A DNA stretch of 64,000 nt from Mesorhizobium sp. CA8. GTDB lineage: Bacteria > Pseudomonadota > Alphaproteobacteria > Rhizobiales > Rhizobiaceae. The stretch is from contig NZ_JAIUHG010000022.1 in assembly GCF_020164955.1 (NCBI RefSeq), positions 1 to 64,000 on the forward strand, given 5' to 3'. A program made the translations under genes and the position numbers. The stretch's first letter is position 1. Each line of letters opens with the position of its first letter. The notes below the pieces were generated by a model that worked only from the letters and a program-made list of their open reading frames with translations, was not told where the DNA came from and ran no database searches. This document shows positions 17,709 to 25,047 of the stretch, piece by piece.

Positions 17709-17856
17709 TAGGGTGTGTTGAGATTCAGGGTCAGGCCAAGCCGAAAATGATGGTTTTCTGCGCTTCCGGTGCTCACGGACCCGAATGTCCGCTCCGCTCC
17801 GGTTCTCGAAAGCCACCATTTTCGGCTTGGCCTGACCCTGAATCTCAACACACCTA
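17709..17856. repeat. Large palindromic intergenic element, family A copy 1
   Basis: About 48-base arms (17709-17758 and 17807-17856) are nearly perfect inverted complements, separated by a core with a smaller CGGAC/GTCCG hairpin. A diverged copy with the same core (TGCGCTTCCGGT...CCGGTTCTCG) lies at 51455-51600. Confidence 0.85.
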
Positions 17857-17957
17857 AAGCGCGTCGCGCTGAAACGGATTCAAGCGGCGCGCTTTAAGTC
17901 TTTGTTTTGATGCAGTCGTTGTCCCAGAACCGCTGCACACTTCTGTGCGGTGCATCA
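17856..17957. repeat. Palindromic intergenic element, family B copy 1
   Basis: Two hairpins in a row: AAAGCGCG.../...GCGCTTT (17856-17895) and TGATGCA (17908-17914)/TGCATCA (17951-17957) around a GTCGTTGTCCCAGAACCGCT core. The second hairpin recurs at 60658-60700. The element abuts family A exactly, as if both inserted at one spot or one targeted the other. Confidence 0.8.
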
Positions 17958-17962
17958 GGCCA

Positions 17963-18759
17963 ATGATCTTGCGTATCCGGCGCTTTTCGACTTTGCTGCC
18001 TTCAAAGAGGGGTACGCGTTTTTCCATGCGCCAGATGTCGCTCACGCCCGAGCTTGTCGCTCTGTGCCACCGGGAGGAGATCGACCCCGGTCCCAGCGGG
18101 GAGTGGACCCAGCTCAGCGACGACGATTTCCGCGCGCTTGCCACGCGCCTCGCCGGCGAAGCCGACGCGGGACCGCTTTGGGTTTCGCCTACGGTTCGCT
18201 GATCTGGAAACCGGCCTTCGAGTCGGTCGAGCAGCAGCGCGCTTCGGCGCATGGCTGGCATCGCTCCTTCTGCCTGGATCTCGTGCGCTGGAGAGGCAGC
18301 GCCGAGCAGCCCGGACTGATGATGGCGCTCGAACGCGGCGGACGCTGCGACGGCGTGATCTACCGCTTGCCGGACGGTGACAAGGCCGCCCAGATCGAAA
18401 GGTTGTTGCGACGCGAGATCGACGATCACGAGGCCGTTGCCTCCGTCAGATGGGTTCCGGTGCGCACGGCGCAAGGCCGGCTGCGGGCGCTGGGCTTCTG
18501 GGTCGGCGTGACAGGCAGGGGGACGTCTCTCGGGCAGCCGCTGGAGAAAGTGGCATGGGTGCTGGCACGTGCCTGCGGCCATGTCGGCTCCGGCGCCGAA
18601 TATCTCTACAACACCGTCAGCCATCTCGAGACCTTCGGCATCCATGACCGCAATCTGTGGCGGCTGCAGGAGCTGGTGGCGGACGAGATTCGGTCGATCC
18701 ACGGCCGCAGGATCACAAGCCACGACACCGCGGAGGTTTTCGAGGTGGTCGTAACATGA
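17963..18759 (+). pseudogene. chaC: ChaC-type gamma-glutamylcyclotransferase, frameshifted
   Basis: The gene encodes a glutathione-specific gamma-glutamylcyclotransferase, which splits glutathione into 5-oxoproline and Cys-Gly. The N-terminal part ('MSLTPELVALCHREE', ATG 18026 or, less likely, 17963) runs in one frame to about 18180. The hallmark 'FAYGSLIWKP' and everything to 18759 lie in another frame. Adding one T to the GGGTTT run at about 18177-18182 would restore 'LWVFAYGSLIW', so a single-base deletion (or a sequencing error) explains it. The C-terminal part keeps family landmarks such as 'YLYNTVSHLE'. Two palindromic elements sit just upstream and may have altered the promoter. Confidence 0.75.
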
Positions 18760-18796
18760 CTTCATTTGTCATGTTTTACTGAACCAATACAGCGAC

Positions 18797-18825
18797 TTGG
18801 CAGAAAATTGACCAATTGATAAAAA
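18797..18825 (+). promoter_or_regulatory. preT promoter with overlapping RutR-type operator
   Basis: TTGGCA (18797-18802), 17 bases, TAAAAA (18820-18825) is a plausible promoter. TTGACCAATTGATAAA at 18808-18823 matches the E. coli RutR consensus TTGACCA-N2-TGGTCAA at 12 of 14 positions and covers the spacer and -10 region, as expected for a repressor site. Confidence 0.55.
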
Positions 18826-18872
18826 AATAAAACGTGCTAGCCTTCCCCAAAACGACAACAAGGGGAACTGGA

Positions 18873-20237
18873 ATGGCGACTGGTCATTTCATCGAGGGCA
18901 TAGCCGGCGGCCGGCTGTCTTCCGAACAATATGCCGACAACTTTTCCGACCTGCATCCGCCGCTCGACCACCACGAGGCGCTGGTAGAATCCGATCGCTG
19001 TTATTTCTGCTACGACGCGCCGTGCATGAACGCATGCCCGACTTCGATCGACATCCCGCTGTTCATCCGGCAGATCGCGACGGGCAATCCCCTGGGTTCG
19101 GCCAAGACGATCTTCGACCAGAACATCCTCGGCGGCATGTGCGCTCGCGTCTGCCCGACCGAGACGCTGTGCGAAGAGGCCTGCGTGCGCGAGGTGGCCG
19201 AAGGCAAGCCGGTGCAGATCGGCCGCCTGCAGCGTTACGCCACCGATGTCGCGATGAGCGAGGGCAAGCAGTTCTACAAGCGCGCCGAGCCGACCGGGAA
19301 GAGCATCGCCGTGGTCGGCGCCGGCCCGGCGGGGCTGGCGGCGGCGCATCGGCTTGCCCGCCACGGCCATGACGTGACCATCCTCGAGGCGCGGCCCAAG
19401 GCCGGCGGCCTCAACGAATATGGCATCGCCGCCTATAAGAGCGTCGACGATTTCGCTCAGGCCGAGGTCGACTACGTGACTTCGATCGGCGGCATCGACA
19501 TCCAGAACGGCAAGGCGCTCGGCCGCGACTTCCAACTTGCCGACCTGATCCGCAACTATGATGCGGTTTTCCTCGGGATGGGGCTTGGCGGCGTCAACGC
19601 GCTGCGCGCCGAGGGCGAGGATGCCGGTGGCGTCGCCAACGCCGTGGAATTCATCGCCGAACTGCGCCAGGCGAGCGATCTCTCCAGCCTGCCGGTCGGC
19701 CGGCGCGTCGTCGTCATCGGCGGCGGTATGACGGCGATCGATGCCGCGGTGCAGTCGAAGCTGCTCGGCGCGGAAGAGGTGACGATCTGCTACCGGCGCG
19801 GCCAGGAGCACATGAACGCGTCGGAGTTCGAGCAGGATCTGGCCGCCGCCAATGGCGTCACCATCCGCCATTGGCTGCAGCCGAAGCGCGTCATTGCCGA
19901 GAACGGCAAGGTATCGGCCATCGAGCTCGAATACACTGCGATGAGCGGCGACAAGCTTATCGGCACCGGCGAAATGCTTCGGCTCAATGCCGATCAGGTG
20001 TTCAAGGCGATCGGCCAGAGCTTCGTGCCGGCGCATCTCAACGGCAGCGCGGAACAGATCGAGCTCGAAGGCGGCCGTATCAAGGTCGATGCCGAAGGGC
20101 GCACCTCGCTGGCCAAGGTCTGGGCCGGCGGCGACTGCATCTTCGGCGGCGACGATTTGACTGTTTCGGCAGTGGCGCAAGGGCGCGACGCGGCCGAGAG
20201 CATCCACCGGGCACTGACCTCTAACGGGAGGGCATGA
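18873..20237 (+). CDS. preT: Dihydropyrimidine dehydrogenase (NAD-dependent), PreT subunit
   Basis: The flavoprotein subunit of the PreTA enzyme that reduces uracil and thymine to their 5,6-dihydro forms with NADH, the first step of reductive pyrimidine breakdown. The 454-aa chain has an N-terminal Fe-S domain of the glutamate-synthase small-subunit type with Cys at 43, 46, 51, 55, 90, 94, 100 and 104, then an FAD site (VVGAGPAGLAA) and an NAD site (VVIGGGMTAIDAA). ATG 18873 follows AAGGGGA; an upstream in-frame start falls in the promoter. The stop overlaps the preA start (ATGA), so the two are translationally coupled. Confidence 0.93.
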   Translation: MATGHFIEGIAGGRLSSEQYADNFSDLHPPLDHHEALVESDRCYFCYDAPCMNACPTSIDIPLFIRQIATGNPLGSAKTIFDQNILGGMCARVCPTETLCEEACVREVAEGKPVQIGRLQRYATDVAMSEGKQFYKRAEPTGKSIAVVGAGPAGLAAAHRLARHGHDVTILEARPKAGGLNEYGIAAYKSVDDFAQAEVDYVTSIGGIDIQNGKALGRDFQLADLIRNYDAVFLGMGLGGVNALRAEGEDAGGVANAVEFIAELRQASDLSSLPVGRRVVVIGGGMTAIDAAVQSKLLGAEEVTICYRRGQEHMNASEFEQDLAAANGVTIRHWLQPKRVIAENGKVSAIELEYTAMSGDKLIGTGEMLRLNADQVFKAIGQSFVPAHLNGSAEQIELEGGRIKVDAEGRTSLAKVWAGGDCIFGGDDLTVSAVAQGRDAAESIHRALTSNGRA

Positions 20238-21553
20238 GCATGGCAGACATCCGCAACAATTTCATCGGCATCAAGTCGCCAAACCCGTTCTGGCTGGCTT
20301 CGGCGCCGCCGACCGACAAGGCCTATAATGTCGAGCGCGCTTTCAAGGCCGGCTGGGGCGGCGTGGTGTGGAAGACGCTGGGCGAAGAGGGCCCGCCGGT
20401 CGTCAACGTCAACGGCCCGCGCTATGGCGCGATCTGGGGCGCCGACCGTCGGTTGCTTGGCCTCAACAACATTGAACTGATCACCGACCGCGACCTGCAG
20501 ACCAATCTGCGCGAGATGAAGCAGGTGAAGATGAACTGGCCGGACCGGGCGCTGATCGCCTCGATCATGGTGCCCTGCGTGGAGGAAAGCTGGAAGGCGA
20601 TCCTGCCGCTGGTCGAGGAGACCGGCGCCGACGGGATAGAGCTCAATTTCGGCTGCCCGCACGGCATGAGCGAGCGCGGCATGGGCTCGGCGGTCGGCCA
20701 GGTGCCGGAATATATCGAAATGGTGGTGCGCTGGTGCAAGCAGTACACGCGCATGCCCGTCATCACCAAGCTGACGCCCAACATCACCGACATCCGCAAG
20801 CCGGCGCGGGCGGCGCATGCCGGCGGCACCGACGCGGTGTCGCTGATCAACACGATCAACTCGATCACCGGCGTCGATCTCGACAGTTTCGCGCCGCAGC
20901 CGACCATTGACGGCAAGGGCTCGCATGGCGGCTATTGCGGCCCGGCGGTGAAGCCGATCGCCATGAACATGGTGGCCGAGATCGCGCGCGATCCGGAAAC
21001 GCACGGCCTGCCGATCTCCGGCATCGGCGGCATCACCACGTGGCGCGACGCCGCCGAATTCATGGCGCTCGGCGCCGGCAATGTGCAGGTCTGCACGGCG
21101 GCGATGACCTATGGCTTCAAGATCGTGCAGGAGATGATCGCAGGGCTGGAGAACTGGATGGACGAGAAGGGCCACGCATCGCTCTCCGACATCATCGGCC
21201 GCGCCACGCCCAACGTCACCGACTGGCAGTATCTCAACCTCAACTATGTCGCCAAGGCGCATATCGACCAGGACGCATGCATCAAATGCGGCCGTTGCCA
21301 CATCGCTTGCGAGGACACCTCGCACCAGGCGATCACCAGCATGGTCGACGGTGTGAGGCATTTCGAGGTGATCGAAGCCGAATGCGTCGGCTGCAATCTC
21401 TGCGTCAATGTCTGCCCGGTGGAGGGCTGCATCACCATGCAGCCGCTGGCCGCCGGCGTGCTCGACCAGCGCACCGGTTTGCCGGTGTCGCAGATCTACG
21501 CCAACTGGACCACGCACCCCAACAATCCGATGGCCAAGGTGGCTGCGGAGTAA
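20234..21553 (+). CDS. preA: Dihydropyrimidine dehydrogenase (NAD-dependent), PreA subunit
   Basis: The catalytic FMN subunit of PreTA, 439 aa. The first 330 residues form a dihydroorotate-dehydrogenase-like barrel with 'ELNFGCPHGMSERGMG', the region holding the catalytic Cys in relatives, and 'SGIGGITTWRDA' for phosphate binding. The C-terminus carries two 4Fe-4S clusters (CIKCGRCHIAC and CVGCNLCVNVCP). It starts within the last codon of preT. Dihydrouracil made here is the substrate of the dihydropyrimidinase encoded at 30887. Confidence 0.95.
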   Translation: MSMADIRNNFIGIKSPNPFWLASAPPTDKAYNVERAFKAGWGGVVWKTLGEEGPPVVNVNGPRYGAIWGADRRLLGLNNIELITDRDLQTNLREMKQVKMNWPDRALIASIMVPCVEESWKAILPLVEETGADGIELNFGCPHGMSERGMGSAVGQVPEYIEMVVRWCKQYTRMPVITKLTPNITDIRKPARAAHAGGTDAVSLINTINSITGVDLDSFAPQPTIDGKGSHGGYCGPAVKPIAMNMVAEIARDPETHGLPISGIGGITTWRDAAEFMALGAGNVQVCTAAMTYGFKIVQEMIAGLENWMDEKGHASLSDIIGRATPNVTDWQYLNLNYVAKAHIDQDACIKCGRCHIACEDTSHQAITSMVDGVRHFEVIEAECVGCNLCVNVCPVEGCITMQPLAAGVLDQRTGLPVSQIYANWTTHPNNPMAKVAAE

Positions 21554-21572
21554 GGTTGCCTTCGCAGAGTTT

Positions 21573-21790
21573 AGGTTCCTCGTCCCACGCAGCGGGGAGA
21601 GGTGGCCCGGCGAAGCCGGGACGGAAAGGGGTCTTCGGGACGGCTGGGAACTAGTCCCAGGCTCCTGACCGCCTGTTTATCTTGCTAACACCTCATTCTT
21701 CACCGGCTCTGACCTCACAGAGGTCGTCCCCCTCTCCGTCCCGGCTTCGCCGGGCCACCTCTCCCCCGCTTCGCGGGGTGCGAGGAACTC
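21573..21790. repeat. Large palindromic intergenic element, family D
   Basis: Arms of about 60 bases (21573-21631 and 21727-21790) are inverted complements rich in GGTGGCCCGGCGAAGCCGGG-type sequence, with nested small hairpins (CGAAGCCGG, CCGGCTTCG). It fills most of the 21554-21890 gap; nothing coding is seen there. It may end transcription of preTA. Confidence 0.8.
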
Positions 21791-21835
21791 AAGCGCTCGG
21801 AGCCATCGCGAACAGAGCGTACCTCCATTTTTTTA

Positions 21836-21870
21836 TTGCAGATAAGACATATCCAAGATAAAAGATATCC
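21836..21870 (+). promoter_or_regulatory. Possible Rrf2-gene promoter and operator
   Basis: TTGCAG (21836-21841) and TAAAAG (21859-21864) are 17 bases apart. Two direct ATATCC repeats (21849-21854 and 21865-21870), 16 bases apart, overlap them in an AT-rich patch and could be an autoregulatory site. Confidence 0.35.
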
Positions 21871-21890
21871 ATGAATTGGAGATCAGCACG

Positions 21891-22409
21891 ATGAAGCTCG
21901 GAGAAGGTGTTGAAGCGGCCATCCATTGCGCCGCAACGCTGGCCAGGGTCGATGGCAACAGCACCATGCCGGGGGCTGCATTGGCCGAGGCGTTTGGTCT
22001 GTCGCCGAGCTATCTCCTGAAACATCTCAATCAACTGACGGCGGCGCGCATCCTGGAATCGGTGCCGGGGCCGGCGGGCGGCTACAGGCTGGCGCGGGCG
22101 GCCGAGCGCATCACGCTGCTCGACATTGTGCTTGCAGTGGAGGGCAGGGAACCCGCCTTTCGCTGCGGCGAGATCCGCCAGCGCGGCCCGGTCAAGCTCG
22201 ATGCCTCCGCCTATGTGAAGCCCTGCGGCATCAATGTCGCGATGCTCAAGGCCGAGCGCGCCTATCGGGCGGCGCTCGCCGAAGTGAAGCTGTCCGATAT
22301 CGTGGCGGAGTACGCGGCCGAAGGCGATCCGCAATCCTATGCCGCGAGTTGCGCCTTCGTCGAGCGCCACCAGCGGCCGCAGAAATCCGCTTCACCGAAG
22401 CAGATTTGA
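21891..22409 (+). CDS. Rrf2 family transcriptional regulator
   Basis: A 172-aa regulator with the Rrf2 winged-helix pattern: 'LAEAFGLSPSYLLKHLNQL' recognition region and the wing 'SVPGPAGGYRLAR'. Family members sense redox state, NO or Fe-S status. Three Cys are present (in 'FRCGE', 'KPCGI' and 'ASCAF') but not in the tight IscR cluster spacing, so it may use simple thiol chemistry. ATG 21891 has GGAG nine bases upstream. It probably controls the two genes immediately downstream, a CMD protein and a DoxX protein, with which it shares the strand and short spacing. Confidence 0.88.
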   Translation: MKLGEGVEAAIHCAATLARVDGNSTMPGAALAEAFGLSPSYLLKHLNQLTAARILESVPGPAGGYRLARAAERITLLDIVLAVEGREPAFRCGEIRQRGPVKLDASAYVKPCGINVAMLKAERAYRAALAEVKLSDIVAEYAAEGDPQSYAASCAFVERHQRPQKSASPKQI

Positions 22410-22445
22410 ACCTCCAAACCACCCAAGCGAGAAAGGAAAAAGACG

Positions 22446-22904
22446 ATGAAACCGAGACTGCAGTTCTTTGCCAAGGCGCCGGAAATCATGAAGGCGGTGT
22501 CGGCGCTCAACAAGGCCGTCGACGAATGCGGGCTGGAAGTGAGCCTGCTGCATCTGATCAAGCTCAGGGCTTCGCAGATCAATGGCTGCTCATACTGCGT
22601 TGAGATGCACAGCCGTGAGGCAAGGCGCGACGGCGAGAGCGAAACCCGGCTCTATCTCGTCGCGGCCTGGAAGGAATCGCCGCTGTTTTCCGAGCGCGAG
22701 CGCGCCGCCTTGGCCTGGACCGAGGCCGTGACGCTGATCGCCGACAAAGGCGTATCGGACGAGCTCTACGCCCGCACGCTTGAGCATTTCTCGGAAGAGG
22801 AACTGGTCAAGCTCTCGGTCGCGCTCGGCATGATCAACACGTGGAACCGGCTGTGCATTCCCTTCCACGCTATCCATCCGATGCCGGCAGCCAAGGCCGC
22901 CTGA
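22446..22904 (+). CDS. Carboxymuconolactone decarboxylase (AhpD-like) family protein
   Basis: A 152-aa all-helical protein of the CMD/AhpD family. The active-site signature is 'NGCSYCVEMHSREA': two Cys separated by two residues and a His three residues after the second Cys, as in alkylhydroperoxidase AhpD. It probably reduces peroxides or other thiol-reactive electrophiles. It sits 36 bases behind an Rrf2 regulator and ahead of a DoxX protein; this trio is a recurrent redox-stress arrangement. A terminator-like hairpin follows. Confidence 0.88.
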   Translation: MKPRLQFFAKAPEIMKAVSALNKAVDECGLEVSLLHLIKLRASQINGCSYCVEMHSREARRDGESETRLYLVAAWKESPLFSERERAALAWTEAVTLIADKGVSDELYARTLEHFSEEELVKLSVALGMINTWNRLCIPFHAIHPMPAAKAA

Positions 22905-22919
22905 GTTTATCCGACGACA

Positions 22920-22955
22920 GCGTGGGCCTGTGACGGGCCCACGCTTCTTCATTTT
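22920..22955 (+). terminator. Rho-independent terminator-like hairpin after the CMD gene
   Basis: A 9-bp stem (GCGTGGGCC, 22920-22928, with 22936-22944) and 7-base loop is followed by TTCTTCATTTT. It lies before the DoxX gene, so it may attenuate rather than stop the operon. Confidence 0.6.
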
Positions 22956-22968
22956 GAGGATCAACGGC

Positions 22969-23346
22969 ATGTTTGAGAATTCCCAGAGCGAGATTCTGGC
23001 CGTGGCGCGGCTGCTGCTCGGCGGCGCCTTCGTCTTTGCCGGCCTGCGCAATATCCAGAACAGAAAGCTGGTCGCCTCGCTGATGGCCGCGCGTGGTGTC
23101 CCACAGGCCACGCTCGCTCTGTGGCTGGGCATCGTGCTGCAGATCGCGGCCGGCGCGCTGGTGATCGCCGGCCTTTGGACCGCTTTGGCGGCAGCCGCGC
23201 TGATCGTCTTCCTCATCGTCGCGACGCCGATGTTCCACAATTTCTGGGACCATCAAGGCGCGGACCGCGCCTCCCGCCTCAACGGCGTCGTCAGCAATGT
23301 TGCCTTGGCCGGTGGGTTCCTGGCGCTGGTGGCGCAGGGCATGTAG
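22969..23346 (+). CDS. DoxX family membrane protein
   Basis: A 125-aa protein with four hydrophobic helices and the DoxX opening 'VARLLLGGAFVFAGLRNI'. ATG 22969 has GAGGA eight bases upstream. It is the last gene of the Rrf2/CMD/DoxX unit; DoxX-like proteins often accompany thiol- or peroxide-detoxifying enzymes and may move electrons between the quinone pool and them. It converges on an SDR gene 33 bases away. Confidence 0.85.
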   Translation: MFENSQSEILAVARLLLGGAFVFAGLRNIQNRKLVASLMAARGVPQATLALWLGIVLQIAAGALVIAGLWTALAAAALIVFLIVATPMFHNFWDHQGADRASRLNGVVSNVALAGGFLALVAQGM

Positions 23347-23379
23347 GCGGCCGCGCTGCCGCGGCCGCGAGCGTTCGGG

Positions 23380-24102
23380 CTAGGCCGCGTAGCGCAGACC
23401 GCCGTCGCAGGTCAGCACCTGACCGGTCATGAAGCTGTTCGAAACCAGGAAGGCGATTGCTTCGGCGACGTCCTCGGCGCGGCCGATGCGGCCGACCGGT
23501 GTCTTGCCCGCATATTCGGCAAACACCACCTGCCGCTGGTCGTCCGGCAAAAAGTCCCACCAGGGCGTGTCGATGACGCCGGGCGCCACGACGTTGACGC
23601 GCAAAGGCTTCAGCTCGACGGCGAGGATCGGCGCGACGGTCAAAAGCATGCCGTTGATGGCACCGATGCCGGCCACGCCGGGCGCGGCAATCTGCGCCGA
23701 GACGGCCGAGATGAAAGTCACCGATCCGGCTTTGTTCAAGGTCGGCAGGGCCGCCTGCAGGCAGGAGAGTTGCGGCCGAACCTTTTCATCGACGCCGCTG
23801 CCGATATCGGCAAGGTCGAGCGTCGCGAACGGTCCCAGGCCCTTGCCGCCGCTCGCGGCGAGAACCAGGTGATCGAACGGCCCGAGGCGCTCGAAGAAAT
23901 TCCGGACCTCGTCGGGCCTGGCGGCGTCGAAGGCGGCCTCGCCGACGGTGCCGTCGAGGCTCTTCCAGGCGCTCTTCAGCTTCTCCTCGTTACGGCCGGT
24001 AATCGTGACTTTCATCGTGGGGCTGACCAGCCTTTTGGCCGTCGCAAGGCCGATGCCGGACGAGCCGCCGATGATAACGCAATGTTCGATAGTCTCGTTC
24101 AT
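23380..24102 (-). CDS. Atypical SDR family protein lacking the Tyr-x3-Lys pair
   Basis: A 240-aa short-chain dehydrogenase-like protein. The nucleotide motif is present (GGSSGIG, near residue 12-18) and so is the C-terminal 'TGQVLTCDGG'. Where classical SDRs have Tyr-x3-Lys after the catalytic Ser, it reads 'SAQIAAPGVAGIGAINGML', with neither Tyr nor Lys. This matches a known atypical SDR subgroup that is probably binding or has altered catalysis. Its start overlaps the stop of the upstream SDR gene (ATGA), so both are one operon. Confidence 0.85.
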   Translation of the reverse strand: MNETIEHCVIIGGSSGIGLATAKRLVSPTMKVTITGRNEEKLKSAWKSLDGTVGEAAFDAARPDEVRNFFERLGPFDHLVLAASGGKGLGPFATLDLADIGSGVDEKVRPQLSCLQAALPTLNKAGSVTFISAVSAQIAAPGVAGIGAINGMLLTVAPILAVELKPLRVNVVAPGVIDTPWWDFLPDDQRQVVFAEYAGKTPVGRIGRAEDVAEAIAFLVSNSFMTGQVLTCDGGLRYAA

Positions 24103-24944
24103 GAATGTCGTTCCCTTGATGCTGAAGATGCGTGCCCGACCAATTCGAGGCTGAGGTCTCTCAGCCGGCGGCGGGCCTTCTCGTCATAGGCCTGGGCGTC
24201 GGCGCGCGATTCACGCTGGCCGTCGAAGTAAAGGCCGCTGCGGCCTTCGAGCGCCGGCGACGTCGCCAGGTTGAGAATGGCGTCGGCGCCGGTCTCGACC
24301 GAGTTCCACGGCGTGACGCCCGCCTGCCGGACCATGGTGGTGTCCATATAGCTTGCCGGATGCAAGGCGTTGACCGTGATGCCGGTGCCGTCGAGCTGTT
24401 CCGCCAGATCGATGGTGAACAGGATCTGCGCCAGCTTGCTCTGGCAATAGGCGCGCACGCCGCTATAGCCTCGCGTCAGCATGACGTCGTCGAAATCGAT
24501 CGCCTGCTGGCCGGCCGAGGCGACATTGACGATGCGCGCCGGCGCGCTGGCCTTGATGAGCGGCAAGAGCTCCGACGTCAGCAGGAAGCCGGCGAGATAG
24601 TTGACGGCGAAGCGCAGCTCATAGCCGTCGGCGCTGACCTGCCGGCTGGCGGCCTGGCCGCCGGTGCCGAGGCCGGCATTGTTGATCAGGACGTCGAGCC
24701 GATCGGTCCTTGCGCGCACCGCTTCTGCGAGGCGGCGCACTTCGGCAAGCGAGGCCAGGTCGGCGGGGAGAAATTCCGCCTTGCCGCCTTTTGCCTCTAT
24801 GGCGGCCACGGTCGCCTTGCCGCGGGCTTCGTCGCGGCCATGCACCAGCACGCGGGCGCCGCCGGCGCCGAGCCGCTCGGCGACCACGCGGCCGACGCCA
24901 TCGGTCGAGCCGGTGACGAGAATTGTCTTGTCCTTGAGTTCCAC
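24099..24944 (-). CDS. SDR family oxidoreductase, retinol-dehydrogenase-like
   Basis: A 281-aa NAD(P)-dependent oxidoreductase of the classical/divergent SDR group. Motifs: TGSTDGVG for the cofactor (residues 11-18), NNAG, the catalytic Ser in 'NVASAGQ', and Tyr-x3-Lys in 'AYCQSKLAQ'. The 'FAVNYLAGFLLT' and 'VTVNALHP'-type blocks are like retinol dehydrogenase/WW-domain oxidoreductase homologues, which act on varied carbonyls. It overlaps the next SDR by four bases and is divergent from a MmyB-type regulator, a usual arrangement for an operon under that regulator's control. Confidence 0.9.
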   Translation of the reverse strand: MELKDKTILVTGSTDGVGRVVAERLGAGGARVLVHGRDEARGKATVAAIEAKGGKAEFLPADLASLAEVRRLAEAVRARTDRLDVLINNAGLGTGGQAASRQVSADGYELRFAVNYLAGFLLTSELLPLIKASAPARIVNVASAGQQAIDFDDVMLTRGYSGVRAYCQSKLAQILFTIDLAEQLDGTGITVNALHPASYMDTTMVRQAGVTPWNSVETGADAILNLATSPALEGRSGLYFDGQRESRADAQAYDEKARRRLRDLSLELVGHASSASRERHS

Positions 24945-25035
24945 GTTCAGAGCCTCCTTGCGCTGCTCTGAACGGAAAGATGGGACACGGCGCGTATCTC
25001 AAACAGTTCAAACTTTATCCTGGTATCGGTACTGC

Positions 25036-25041
25036 TATAAT
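25036..25041 (+). promoter_or_regulatory. TATAAT box six bases before a regulator ATG
   Basis: A perfect TATAAT at 25036-25041 leaves six bases before the ATG at 25048, placing transcription start at or next to the A of the ATG. There is no Shine-Dalgarno sequence in between. No good -35 box is visible 16-18 bases upstream. Confidence 0.5.
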
Positions 25042-25047
25042 AGGCGC

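Noticed and set aside
17854..18765. Minus-strand 303-codon frame opposite chaC
   Set aside because: Shadow of the ChaC coding sequence; it has no recognisable family, whereas the plus frames together give ChaC.
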